From contig CM030936.1 of the NCBI GenBank assembly GCA_018136815.1, positions 2,287,131 through 2,351,130 of the forward strand: a stretch of DNA of 64,000 bases. Direction: 5' to 3'. This DNA is from Isochrysis galbana (lineage: Eukaryota > Haptophyta > Isochrysidales > Isochrysidaceae). This document shows, one piece after another, positions 22,910-32,604 of the stretch (within the stretch, counting starts at the first letter, position 1; each line of letters begins with the position of its first letter). The notes under the pieces were generated by a model, which had not been told where the DNA came from, searched no databases, and saw only the letters and a program-made list of their open reading frames with translations. Both the position numbers and the translations under genes were made by a program.

Positions 22910-23617
22910 TCAGTACTCGTCCTCGTCTGGCACGCGCATGCCGCCAAAATTCAAGCCTAGGAAGCTTCGCACTTGGCGGATGCCTTCTCCCTGCTCAAGC
23001 TCCACACCAGACGGCAATCTGCCCATCTCATCCCAACCAAGTCGCCGTCGAATCTCGTTCAAGCGCTTGTAGTGTGAAGCATCGTCAACCAATGGCTGAG
23101 TGATTGGATATACCATGATGCTCTGCCGTGTGCCGGACCGGAAGGACACCGAGACACGATTGGTCTCAGAATCCCGACGCACGCGGAATTCAACATCGTC
23201 CGTCCCATCAGGAGGCACCGCCGAAGACCCGATGGCTCTCACATAGAGTTGCTCCGCATCTTGCTCTTGTATTTGGAGGCCAGCCTGCTCTTCAATGGCT
23301 CCCACGAGGGCCCGGAACGCGCGTCCGGCATCGGTGGCCTCGGCAGAGAAGGAGGGCGGGGCCCATGGTGGCGAGTACTTCGAAGGGCTCTTCACGGCAG
23401 CAGTGGCGATGCATGACTCGCCCGCGCCGCATCCGCCAAGGGAGCCATCCGCAGAGAGCGGAGGCCGTTCGCATACGGTCACGGTGATGGAAGGGTTCGA
23501 GGTAGTGGTGCACCGGCGGTCAGGTATTGCGCGCGAGGCGGGTGGTGCCGCTACCTGCGCCAGCGCGATCGCGATCCAGCTAGCAACCTGGCGGCGAGCG
23601 ACGGCCTCGATCCTCAT
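22910..23617 (-). CDS. DUF1499 family protein, probably plastid-targeted
   Basis: The body matches DUF1499: SPSKYSPPWAPPSFS, AGRAFRALVGAIEEQAGLQI, LYVRAIGSSAV, then DDVEFRVRRDSE, VSVSFRSGTRQS and HYKRLNEIRRRLGW. In plants and algae such proteins are thylakoid-associated, with unclear biochemical role. From the ATG at 23617 the product has 235 residues and a leader MRIEAVARRQVASWIAIALA with a hydrophobic core, fitting a transit or lumenal signal. A longer frame starts at 23776 but adds a basic, cysteine-containing stretch with no support. The gene is head-to-head with the hydrolase at 23793. Confidence 0.82.
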   Translation of the reverse strand: MRIEAVARRQVASWIAIALAQVAAPPASRAIPDRRCTTTSNPSITVTVCERPPLSADGSLGGCGAGESCIATAAVKSPSKYSPPWAPPSFSAEATDAGRAFRALVGAIEEQAGLQIQEQDAEQLYVRAIGSSAVPPDGTDDVEFRVRRDSETNRVSVSFRSGTRQSIMVYPITQPLVDDASHYKRLNEIRRRLGWDEMGRLPSGVELEQGEGIRQVRSFLGLNFGGMRVPDEDEY

Positions 23618-23792
23618 ACCGACTGCCGCTGTGCCGCCTCGACACGAGTTCCGCGATGTGGGCATAAAGTTGAAGTGTGAACGAACGCAGGATTTCCTTG
23701 CTTTGGCTTTGATACAAACGTGACCCCTAGTCCGTTCGTTCACAGTTGCTGACGTACACGCATCATCTCTGTCCAAATTTGGCTTTTGTCAA
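23618..23792. promoter_or_regulatory. Short shared promoter region of a divergent gene pair
   Basis: Only 175 bp (16 bp if the longer DUF1499 start is used) separate the divergent ATGs at 23617 and 23793, so the two genes probably share a bidirectional promoter. GTTCGTTCACAG and TGAACGAACGC form an imperfect inverted pair in it. No TATA box is clear. Confidence 0.45.
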
Positions 23793-25127
23793 ATGTTGAG
23801 TAAGCTGCTTCTTTGGGGAGATGCTCTTCGTGTGTGTGTGCTCTCACTAGCTCGCGCCCTCGCACGCATGCTGACGCTCGCCGGCCTCGTCGCCGGCCTG
23901 ACCGCGCCCGCCGTGCGGCAGCCGGCCGTGCCTCCGGCGTCGCACTCAACGCCTGTGCTTGACTGGGTCAACCCGCTCGAGGTGGACGGCTTTTGCGAGC
24001 CGGGCGGCTGGGGATTTCATGCCGACCCAACAAAGCTGCCACTCCTCGTATTCCTCCCCGGCATGGACGGCTCGCTCTTCACGCCCTTCATGCAGTACCC
24101 GGAGCTTGGCTCCAAGTTCGAGCTCGCGTGCATGCGCCACGTCGACGGCCTGTCCTCGCGTGCGAGCTTCGACGAGCTTGTCGAGAACTGCGCGGACTTT
24201 GTCGCTTCGCACACCTCATCTGGCCGCCGCGTAATGATTGTAGGCGAGTCGTTTGGTGCCACGCTCGCACTCGGTGTGCTGAATAGGCTTGGCCCAGACA
24301 ATCAGCCCGCCGGAGCCGTGCTCGTGAATCCTGCGACGTCCTATCAGCGCTCCATCCTCTCGACGCTAGGACCTGCGGCAACGGCACTCCCACAGCCATT
24401 CTACTCTTTATCGCTCCTTGTCCTAGCAGCGCTCGTTCTAGAGCCAGCTCAGTTTCCATCTTTCGTCACGCTGATTCTCGCACTGCGTCAACCAGCGCTG
24501 CTAGCTACTCCCGCGCGCGAGGCTTTCCTAGGACGTGTCCTACTCTCGGCGCTTTTGGGCATTGCGAGCGGACCTCAGTTCATGATCGGCCCGTTGTTGA
24601 AGCCTTCCATTTTTCGCTCGGCCGATTTGGCATTTCGCCTGAGCTCATGGCTCGATGCGGGCGCCACAAAGGTTGAGGACACCCTCCCCATGATCGGCAC
24701 TCCTCTCCTCGTTATCGCCGGAGAGCGTGACCGGCTGCTTCCTAGCGTTGAGGAGGCTGAACGGCTCTTCTCACGTGTTCCGAAGACGATGAAAAAAGGC
24801 ATCGTTGTTGTCCCTTGTGCGGGCCATGCCTCGACTCTTGGCACACAACTGGACTTGGCCGCCGAGATCGAACGCGCCTTTGCATTCGAGCTCGGCCTCC
24901 CGCGAGCAGAAGACAAAAACCTTGAAATGTCCCAGGCAGTATGCTCGCCGACAGGAGCTCCCACCCAGCAAAGCAAGATCGAGGCAAGATGGGCAAATGG
25001 GCTGATTCCGCGGCAGTACGAACCGTTGTCTGTGAGCCAATACCGGGAATGGAATCGGCAAGGTAAGCATTGCCCGTTGCCCGGACTGGCAGCAAAGGAG
25101 AGCAGTTTCCATGTGAACGCAACGTAA
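23793..25127 (+). CDS. Alpha/beta hydrolase, phytyl ester synthase-like
   Basis: An intronless 444-residue frame. After a hydrophobic leader (about residues 1-45, possible signal or transit peptide) comes LPLLVFLPGMDGSLFTPF, the oxyanion-hole region, then the nucleophile elbow VGESFGATLAL (Ser153), LVNPATSY, TPLLVIAGERDRLLP (Asp313) and CAGHASTLG (His345), a complete Ser-Asp-His triad. The G-[IM]-DG start, GES[IF]GA elbow and VNPAT motif are those of the PES/esterase family of plastids, which esterifies phytol and fatty acids during chlorophyll breakdown. The C-terminal acyltransferase half of plant PES proteins is absent; instead there is a 100-residue unrelated tail. The substrate is not known. 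Confidence 0.85.
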   Translation: MLSKLLLWGDALRVCVLSLARALARMLTLAGLVAGLTAPAVRQPAVPPASHSTPVLDWVNPLEVDGFCEPGGWGFHADPTKLPLLVFLPGMDGSLFTPFMQYPELGSKFELACMRHVDGLSSRASFDELVENCADFVASHTSSGRRVMIVGESFGATLALGVLNRLGPDNQPAGAVLVNPATSYQRSILSTLGPAATALPQPFYSLSLLVLAALVLEPAQFPSFVTLILALRQPALLATPAREAFLGRVLLSALLGIASGPQFMIGPLLKPSIFRSADLAFRLSSWLDAGATKVEDTLPMIGTPLLVIAGERDRLLPSVEEAERLFSRVPKTMKKGIVVVPCAGHASTLGTQLDLAAEIERAFAFELGLPRAEDKNLEMSQAVCSPTGAPTQQSKIEARWANGLIPRQYEPLSVSQYREWNRQGKHCPLPGLAAKESSFHVNAT

Positions 25128-25364
25128 CAAATGAGAAAGATTCGCTGTTTGAAATATCGGATTGCTCACTAAAAACTGCACAACTACAGTGGCGCATATT
25201 TCTAGCCCTGGCTGCCTGAGGGGGGCTAACCCTAGGTACCCAGATTTCCCCCATTTCCATTCCTCTATTCATCCGCACGCGCACACGTCACCACGCCTAG
25301 CGCTACGGCTACAGACAGCACAAGTCGCAAGTCATGCCCTCATGCTCGTCATGCTCCACGCTCA

Positions 25365-25663
25365 ACGGGGACGCGCGTAGCCTTCAATCTTCAAGCATGC
25401 AATCCGAAGACCTTCACGCGAAACAACGTGGCCGAGATATTCAGCGGCAGCAGCTTTGGGAAGCGACGTTGAACTGGAGGGGAGCGGCATACCAGCAATA
25501 AATATATTGGCTGTAGCGGAGCTCGCGATCCGAGTTCGGCTCGAGCTTGCTCCACATAGTCTTCGTAGTGGGCTATGAAGGAAGTGTGGTTTTTGCTGCG
25601 GACCAATTGTCGAATTTGAGAGTATGCCATAGGTAGAGCGTTGTCGAACCATGCGATGAGCAC
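25365..25663 (-). pseudogene. Ty3/gypsy-like retrotransposon scraps
   Basis: One minus frame reads LIAWFDNALPMAYSQIRQLV, then HYEDYVEQARAELGSRAP, like a retrotransposon gag segment. A second frame downstream reads AEYLGHVVSREGLRI, the conserved YLGHVVS..G motif near the end of Ty3/gypsy reverse transcriptase. The pieces are contiguous but out of frame and very short, so this is a rearranged relic. Confidence 0.6.
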
Positions 25664-26463
25664 TTCGGGTTTGAGAGCGCAAAAAAGAGAAACGAGAAAG
25701 AGAAAAAGAGTATTCTTATTCTTATGCCCCTATCATTGGTCATTGGGAAAGGAGAGGAGTTGGGCCCCTCCCATCAACCCCCCTCTCAAAGAGCAATCTT
25801 GTTGCCCTACCACCTTCACAGATCCAATCTCACCACCCTGTCCCACCCAGCCATGCACCTTGCCGCTATTTGCCGCCTTGCGCCTGCCCTAGGCACTACT
25901 GGGGCCTAAGCAATATTACAAGCACCAAAATGCATCAGGGGTTTCAAAACAGGGGAGCCGAGGTTGTGTGACAGCAGTGCAACAAATTGTTGTTGAAGTC
26001 GAGGGCTCGAGGGAAGGTGCTGTTTGGGATGAAGCTCACTGTGGGAGACTGTCTGGAGAGTGGGATAGATGCGGTAGCAAGAGGAAGGTCCGGAAAAGGA
26101 CCGAAAGACCAACTAGCACGCAGGAGAAATGGCCAGAGCGCAGCGTAGTACTACACCGCTGGGTGGTGCATCAGAGAGCCACACATAGGAAAGAGACCTC
26201 GAATAGGACTGACGCCGCTCTGCCATCATCTGCTGGTGCTGTGCAATGGAATGCATGATGTGCGAAGAAACAATAGCAGGGTACGTGCTTGCAGCATTCC
26301 TCTTCAAGCCCATCGCAGATGTGCACATCAAGTAGCCACAGCCATCAGCTTCAATCAAATGAGAGGTGGTGGCAGCAAGGGCACACAAAGACGGTGTCGC
26401 CTGACAGCACAGGTCATCCGTTCAACTCTTCAAGACTCCTCCTGCCACATGATCTTTCTTGAT
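25664..26463. other. Intergenic, no gene recognised
   Basis: Several open frames exist (for example 25968-26258 plus, 26113-26388 minus) without any domain, splice sites that improve them, or a compositional signal. The end adjoining 26464 is the SNARE 3' flank. Confidence 0.4.
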
Positions 26464-27051
26464 TCAGGTGGTTAGCATCACGTAGATGATGACGCATAGT
26501 ACCACGATGAGCAAGACTGCGTACACGAGAAGCGAAGGCGTCGTGAGCAGTATTGCTCACAGAAAGGGGGCATGGTCGAATATGCAGTTCATCATCGGGA
26601 AGCGCACTCACTGATGCAGCAATAGAGCCAGGTATCTTTCTTCTTCATGAGCTTCTTCATGCGTGACTGCTGCGAGAGCAATGTGCCCTGGGTGCGATCA
26701 ACCCCACGTTCGAGGTTATCGAGCAGATTACTCTGAGATGGTGGGGCGACAACGGCGGTAAGCAAGGATGACGTTGCGATCCTATCTCAAGGGAGAGTTG
26801 AGGACATGCTCCTTGGTCAACATTGAGCTCTGGCAGTAAGGCGGTCCACAGACCTGCAAGCTGAGTTCGTTGTGTATCTGCCCTCCCATGTTGCGCAACG
26901 TGCCGATCGACTTGGAGAGGTCTGTAAGCGCGGCATCCTGCTGCCGCAGGATCGCGTCCTGCTGTTGCAGCAGTGCTCCGTGCGAGGTGTAGCCGGCGCC
27001 GCTGTCAGCAACCGGCGAAATGGCCGCAGACGACCCGGCCGCTCCGCTCAT
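26464..27051 (-). CDS. Short Qc-SNARE, syntaxin-8/SYP5-like
   Basis: Three minus-strand exons (27051-26854, 26732-26612, 26555-26464) join in phase to 136 residues. Exon 1 holds the first half of a t-SNARE motif ([19 protein letters not shown], then [11 protein letters not shown]) and ends exactly at the zero-layer glutamine Q66. Exon 2 gives [20 protein letters not shown] and the basic juxtamembrane [12 protein letters not shown]. Exon 3 is the tail anchor ([20 protein letters not shown]) and a two-residue lumenal end. It should act on endosomal or vacuolar membranes and be recycled by alpha-SNAP and NSF; an alpha-SNAP gene is also in this window. There is no N-terminal regulatory helical domain, unlike most syntaxin-8 relatives. 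An unseen upstream exon could supply one. Confidence 0.88.
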
Positions 27052-27595
27052 GCAGGTGTAGGGCGTGCTCGTGGCGCTCGACTGGCGAGGAGAAAGGGGA
27101 ACGAGAAGAGGCGCGTGCGCGAGTAGGCGCCCGCCGATGCAAGCGCCGCCGGTCGGAGAGCAGGCGAGGGGGAGGAGGGGAGGAAAGGGGTGCGAGCAGT
27201 GGGCGCAGCCCGGGCCTTCCACACGCGCGCCAGACAACAGAGAAGGGGGAGCAGGGGAAGAAGGGGATAAGTAGGGAGCGAGGGGAGGGAGGGAGGTTCT
27301 CTGCGGGCCCTAGAGTAAGAGTAAAACAGTACTCCTATGGCGCATGCACAGAGATCACTTGTCAGTGAGTGATTCTAAGATTAGGTGTGCAAACTGGCTT
27401 AAATTGGGCTGGGGGTTCGGGGGCGGACCCCCCGAGAAAATTTTGCAAGATTATGACCTTAGAATCATAGTAAAATGGGCCTGCAAACAGCCTAGCACGC
27501 GCACGCGCACGAGAGTCACGAGAGAGCTTTTCGAACATAGACATAGATAGGATCTCAGATTATGATATTATAGTGTACACTTATACATATACGCC
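27052..27595. other. SNARE 5' flank and spacer
   Basis: The upstream side of the SNARE gene is purine-rich on the plus strand (about 27060-27310). Nothing coding is recognised. It ends with TATACGCC (27588-27595), the left target duplication of the next hAT element. Confidence 0.5.
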
Positions 27596-28900
27596 TTGGC
27601 TCCGGCCAGAATTTCGAGAATTTTTTTTTGAAATTTGGGTCCAACATCGAAATAAAAATTTTGACCGAAATTTGGGTGCGTAAGCCTCGAAATTTTGTCG
27701 CACGGGCGCACGGGCGCATGGCACCTACCCCTACCGCGCAGCGGCTGGCCGGCCGTTCATCGCGGAAGAGGCCCCGGCGCGACTCCTTGCAAGGGCATGG
27801 CGAGGCCGGGGAGGAGTGCAGCTCTCAGCCCTACCTACGAGGGAAAGGTCGTCGCCATAGAGGCGGATGCAATCCATTTCCGAGTTGTACCCCGGTCCGA
27901 CGCGCACGGCATACACGGTCAACTATCCCGCCGACGACACCTCCGAGGACCTAGAAGTGGAAGAAGTCCAGCGCCTCCTAGTAGTGCGAAATTTTCCTGA
28001 ACGGAAGCGGCTCGCCTCTGCCCTCTCACCTGCCTTTGTCTATCTCAGGGAGCGCATGGAGGGCCGCTGCAATGACTCATTTGACTGCTCCAAGATGTAC
28101 CAGATGTTGGACGTTGTGCAGGTCTTTGACCCGTCATTTGCGGCTTCTCATGCCACTCCCGCTTCCGTGGATGCTCTGGCTTGCCTCACCCCCCTTGGGA
28201 TGCCTGATGATGAGGGGGGCATAAATGCCAACACTCTGAAGGCTGAGTTGCCTGCCTATCTCACGGCCGCGTCCCATGCCGCCCTCAACGTGAAGGACGT
28301 CGACGACTTCACAGATGGAGTGCTCGAATGGTGGCGGAAGAATGGCCAAGCTTTGCCGGCGTGGTCGAAGGCAGCACGTGTTGTCTTTGCTACTACTCCA
28401 AATTCGGCCTCGTGTGAACGTGTCTTTTCTTTGCTTCGTGTTATGTATGGTGAGCAGCAAGCCGGGGGGTTTTCAGATCATTTGCAAGTTTCCCTGATGA
28501 CTGATGAGTCGGTATCGGTATAACGGAAGGATTGTGGGCTGACTGTTGACTGTCTTCGTCTTCGTCTTGATTCATGTGAGATGTGCTCTGGGTTGACTTG
28601 CAGCATATTTCTCAATTCTCAACATCAATATGATAAACTTGGAACAATCCACATCCATCAACTGATTCTAACATGCCTTATGCTTATCCTACTATCCTCT
28701 CTCTCCGTCTCTATAAGACGGTAGACGGCGCGGTCGGCCGGCCCGCCGGCCACCCATGTATAGCCCATAGAGGCGAGTGTACTTGTGAAGAAAATTTTGA
28801 TCGAAATTTGGGTGGACAAGGCTCGAAATGTTGGTAGAGATCATCGAAATTTCGAAACGAAATTTGGGTGGGTCTCAATCGAAATTCTGGCCGGAGCCAA
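27596..28900 (+). mobile_element. hAT element, CGAAA family
   Basis: A perfect 22-bp inverted repeat starts TTGGCTCCGGCCAGAATTTC at 27596 and is inverted up to 28900. It is flanked by a perfect 8-bp duplication TATACGCC (27588-27595 and 28901-28908). CGAAATTTGGGTG motifs repeat in the same direction inside both ends (about 27630, 27663, 28800, 28858). The 1305-bp interior keeps the C-terminal third of a transposase. Confidence 0.95.
27867..28523 (+). pseudogene. hAT transposase C-terminal part
   Basis: A 218-residue open frame ending in the hAT dimerisation domain: DDFTDGVLEWWRKNGQALPA, then AARVVFATTPNSASCERVFS and SDHLQVSLM. Upstream, ERMEGRCNDSFDCSKMYQML and ALACLTPLGMPDD read well and belong to the linker after the catalytic core. 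The N-terminal DNA-binding and RNase-H-like parts are missing, so it cannot catalyse transposition alone. The frame itself is intact, which suggests a fairly recent origin. The first about 35 codons may be non-coding element sequence. Confidence 0.85.
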
Positions 28901-29370
28901 TATACGCCTACCTACATCAACAAACAATAAACAGCGAGACGGTAGCGAGACGGGCCCCAGATCTCTACTTGATGCCAAATCACACTACATCCACATCACT
29001 ATAGTTGTGTCGCATCAACGCGACGTGTGAAAGTGAAAGAGGAGAAAAGACCAAAAGCGTTCAATTATCTCCCCATCCCTGCTAACACCTTTCGTTGTCA
29101 CCTGGAGGTTACTTGACTCAACTTGACACTTCACATGTTGAAACCCACATGACTCCATTCACTCGATTTGGGGCAGGGTCGATATCTCGTTGAAATCACG
29201 ATCCACGTCTCACACACAGCACCAAGTAGAAAGTCGCGTTCCGTCAAAAGAGGGCCAGGTGATTTTTTTGTCATCCTTTGGGGTAGCCACAATAATATTA
29301 TTATTACGAAGATGATGAGTACAAAGCCAATCACGTTCCCCCACCTCTCAACACACGCGGTAACCCCCAG

Positions 29371-29963
29371 CTATGCGGGCTGAGTTTTCATCTTCTTGGT
29401 CTTTTTCTCACATCCCTCTTCCTCGATGTCGTTCTGCTGGCAGGCGACGATGTCGCTTGGCTGATCTTGGGTGGCGAGGTCCGTGATGCGTGCGAGGACG
29501 GCCTTCTTGTTCTGCATGTAGAGTTTGCCAGCTGCTCGGCGCACTTGCACCATAGGATTCGTTTCAGCGTACGCGACCGCCGTGATGTATTCCACGCAGA
29601 GGTACGCGACGGCGACGGCGGCTTGCTCTCCAATGTATCTGGTCTTTGGGATTGGGATCTTGTCGTACTCGTCGGAGTAGTCGCCGACGAGCATGAGGGT
29701 TGCCTTGCACCAACGGCCCATGTATGGCTTGATGAGTGCCCACATCGACGGGTAGCGTTCCTTGGCCAGATCCACGCGGAAGTCTCCACATCCACGGCCC
29801 ATGCCAGAGGCTATGACGAGCAGCATCGCCAGGATGGCGCCGCTCATGCCCTCATGCCCTCCTCCTCCTCCATGTGTTCGCAGAACTTGAAGGCTGGGGC
29901 GCGGATCTCCTCGTAGGTGCGGTGACCGAGTCGCTTGGCGATGAAGACAAAGTACTGGCCCAT
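29371..29963 (-). pseudogene. MGQY-family gene with 8-bp frameshifting duplication
   Basis: From the ATG at 29963 the minus strand reads MGQYFVFIAKRLG, then FKFCEHMEEEEGM. The next stretch, in another frame, is GAILAMLLVIASGMGRGCGD, GRWCKATLMLVGDYSDEYDK and a lysine-rich end at 29371. MGQY starts, a GRG-GD segment and a W.....VGDY motif typify an uncharacterised family known to me from fungi, protists and giant viruses. The frame switch coincides with a tandem copy of the 8-mer TCATGCCC (29844-29851 and 29852-29859, plus strand). With a single copy the two frames would be continuous, about 194 residues. No canonical intron explains the shift. Function unknown. Confidence 0.65.
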
Positions 29964-30099
29964 GGTGAAGGAGCGAGGCTTGTGGGGGAAGAGGAGAGTG
30001 AAGCGGGGTGTAGGTGGTGGATGTCTGGGAGGAAGACTCTGGATTTTCGCCAGATGCGTGTGCACGCCGTGCGCACGATGAGTGGCAATCACATGCGCG

Positions 30100-30490
30100 G
30101 GGATCCCGTGCGTGGAAAGTTTCCGCGAATTTCGTCAAGCGCACGCCGTGCAATCCCCCGCGGGGACTCCGTGCGTGCGCATGGAAGTTTCCGCACGCCG
30201 TCACCGATGCGCAGAAAAGGGTTTCGTCAGGCGCACAATGAGATTTCTCTCGGGCCCCCGCGGGTACGCCGTGCGTGCGCATGGAAGTTTCCACACGCCG
30301 TCACCGATGCGCAGAAAAGGGTTTCGTTGAGATTTCTCTCGGACCCCCCGCGGGGACTCCGTGCGTGCGCATGGAAGTTTCCGCACGCCTTCACCGATGC
30401 GCAGAAAAGGGGTTCGTCATGCGCACGATGAGATTTCTCTCGGGCCCCCCGCGGGGACTCCGTGCGTGCCTGTCTGCACGTCGCAACGGG
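30100..30490. repeat. Tandem repeat of about 90-100 bp
   Basis: Four units start CCCGCGGGGACTCCGTGCGT (or a variant) at about 30157, 30254, 30343 and 30444. Each continues GCGCATGGAAGTTTCCGCAC, then ACCGATGCGCAGAAAAGGG and GAGATTTCTCTCGG. The last unit is cut short. Degenerate inverted relatives are at 35195-35560. Confidence 0.9.
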
Positions 30491-30566
30491 AAGCTTCTGT
30501 GGGAGTATTGCACTACGAATCAATTCCCACCTATAGATAGAGGACTTGGGCCAGGACATCGACTTC

Positions 30567-31112
30567 ATGTATGTAGATGATTGCCATCAGACCAATTCAC
30601 TGATGGAGGCATCCTCTCGCGGGCATTTCTGGTGCGTAAAGAATACATTGGAGTTGTTCAAGGATCGTCAGAAGAGTGCATCTGCATTGGTGACGTTTGT
30701 CAACCAGGTTGGAGCTGCTGCCCAGAAGCAGACAGCCCTTATCATGGCTGCCAAGCGAGGGCATGCTCATATTGTGGTTGAACTCCTCAATGCTGGTGCC
30801 ATGATTGAAGCCATGGATGATGATGGATATACTCCTCTACTTCATGCCTGTAAGATGAAGCACATAGAAGTGGCCGAAGTGCTCCTTGCGAATGGTGCTC
30901 ACATCAGCAACAACATTCTTCAGATGACCACCGATGACACAATGATCGATCTACTGACGCGTGCTGGGGGGCTTTTGAGAGGACCTCCCCAAACTTGGGT
31001 GCATTTCGGTAGACGAGTAGTGGGATGGGAGATTTATTTTGTGAAGGGTTCAATGGACCCCTCCCTCCATAGTGCACGGTGTGATACATTACAAAAAATT
31101 GTCATTATATAA
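30567..31112 (+). CDS. Ankyrin-repeat protein
   Basis: The frame has at least three ankyrin repeats: NSLMEASSRGHFWCVKNTLE (degenerate), then QTALIMAAKRGHAHIVVELL, and YTPLLHACKMKHIEVAEVLL followed by ANGAHI. The first ATG in frame is 30567, giving 181 residues. The last about 45 residues (from LLRGPPQTWVHF) are not ankyrin-like and run into repeated DNA, so the true C-terminus may be lost or spliced away. It probably mediates protein contacts; the partner is unknown. It may be a fragment of a larger gene, since a minisatellite lies directly upstream. Confidence 0.65.
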   Translation: MYVDDCHQTNSLMEASSRGHFWCVKNTLELFKDRQKSASALVTFVNQVGAAAQKQTALIMAAKRGHAHIVVELLNAGAMIEAMDDDGYTPLLHACKMKHIEVAEVLLANGAHISNNILQMTTDDTMIDLLTRAGGLLRGPPQTWVHFGRRVVGWEIYFVKGSMDPSLHSARCDTLQKIVII

Positions 31113-31215
31113 TAAGTACATTCTATACTATGACGTATTACACGAAGCTTCCGTGGCTCGCTGTAGGTCCACTGGCGATTGATCAGACGTCGGTACCTGG
31201 GGACCTGAAGGGAAG

Positions 31216-31733
31216 GGGGGTCGCAGGTCGCAGGCGCGCGCCATGGGCCAGGGCCAGGGCCGAAGGGAAGAGAGGAGGAAGAGGGAAGAGGGAGGGGAGG
31301 GGGGAGGGGGGAGCGGCAGCTCTCCCCTCCGGCGTTTACGTGTACTTCTTGCCCGTTAGGTGAAAAGGAAGACGGGGGGCACCAGAACCAGGAGGGAAGG
31401 GCCGCGGCCCGCCGCCGCGGCCACTCGCCTTGGTTGGCGAGAGGGATTAGCGCTTCTGGGCTCCTATTTCTATTTCACGAGTGCCCCCCCCCCTTTGCGT
31501 TGTTTTTACCCAAGAGGGGTTTCCCCCCAGCGTGGCCTCGAGGAGAGGGCGTGCTGGGGTGCGCAGGGTCGGTGCGTGCACTGGGGGGAGGACAAATATC
31601 GAGAGGAGGGGGCGGTGTGCCTCCTCCCCCCGGTAGCACTCGGACACCTGTCTCGTCAGGCATGGCGGGATTCCGGGACGGAAAAGTTGTGTCCAATTAG
31701 CTATAGTGGGATTGGCTAGGATATAACATATAA
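31216..31733. repeat. Dispersed repeat R2, copy a
   Basis: Inverted relative of 41190-41672: it ends GGGATTGGCTAGGATATAAC while the other copy starts GTTATATCCTAGCCAACCCC. The interior includes GCCATGGGCCAGG, G-rich tracts and GAAAAGTTGTGTCC. Open frames inside are shared repeat sequence without domains. Confidence 0.8.
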
Positions 31734-32604
31734 CAATAATTATTTTACAGAGGGGGGGAAGAGTAGTGAGTACGAGTGCTGGCCCGAGTGGGTCTGGGTG
31801 TTGAGTGCTCAGCCCATGCCACGAGGCAGGGCATCAGGGCATGAGAGTATGAGATATATGAGAGTGACTGACGGCCCCCCCGGAGGGAAGTTAGTGCCCG
31901 GTGTAGGGGGGCGCAGAGCGCCCCCATTGCCCCCTATTTTAACAATAGGTTGTTTTTGGTCTCCCTAGAAAGACGCTGTCTCTGTCTTTCACATGTAGGG
32001 TACAAATGTATTCCAAATCCTAGCTCCTAGCATCCCTATCCTTCAACTATCTTTAAACAGATAGGGTCATGGAGCGCGCGCCGCTCCCCTCCTCCCTTCC
32101 CGCCCACCCCGCCGCGCCCCCGGACCTGCGGTCCGCATTTTGGAGGCGCCGTCGTGCGCGTGGGAGGTGCCCGGCGATGGGGATTGGCCGCTCCGAAGTG
32201 GTGTGATTTTGGAGCGAATAGCGTAGAATCGGTACAATCCAGCAGAACACAATACGACATTGGGGCGGCGGGGGCTGGGAGGAGGTGGGTGGATTGCCGT
32301 GCAGGCACTTATGTAAAAGGCTTCTGGGCAAATATTCGAGAAAAACCGCTGCTTTGGCTTTGGCTCAACAGAGTGAGTCCTGGTATGGCCATGGCCGTGG
32401 GGTCGCAGCTTTCTCTTAGCAGGTGAACTCTCTCCGACGCGGTGACGCGATCCCGGAGATGACGAACACATCAACAAAAGGAATGATATATATTCTAGTG
32501 CATACGAGAAAAGTAAGACGCTTCCCAGGGTTGGGTGGTCCCGGCCCTTGTCGATCTCGACGTACAATACTCCCAGCGCTCCAGCTCCCGGCTCCCGGTC
32601 ATAG
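31734..32604. other. Spacer with LINE 5'-end fragment
   Basis: At 32040-32130 the sequence CAACTATCTTTAAACAGATA, then GGGTCATGGAGCGCGCGCCG, closely matches the start of the LINE copy at 53967-54040. It is a severed 5' end of the same non-LTR retrotransposon. The rest shows no gene. The part next to 32605 may contain an upstream exon of the following gene. Confidence 0.55.

Noticed and set aside
29371..30294. Continuous 307-codon minus frame as one gene
   Set aside because: The part above about 29860 is tandem repeat and the wrong frame for the MGQY start; the family motif shows the gene starts at 29963 in another frame.
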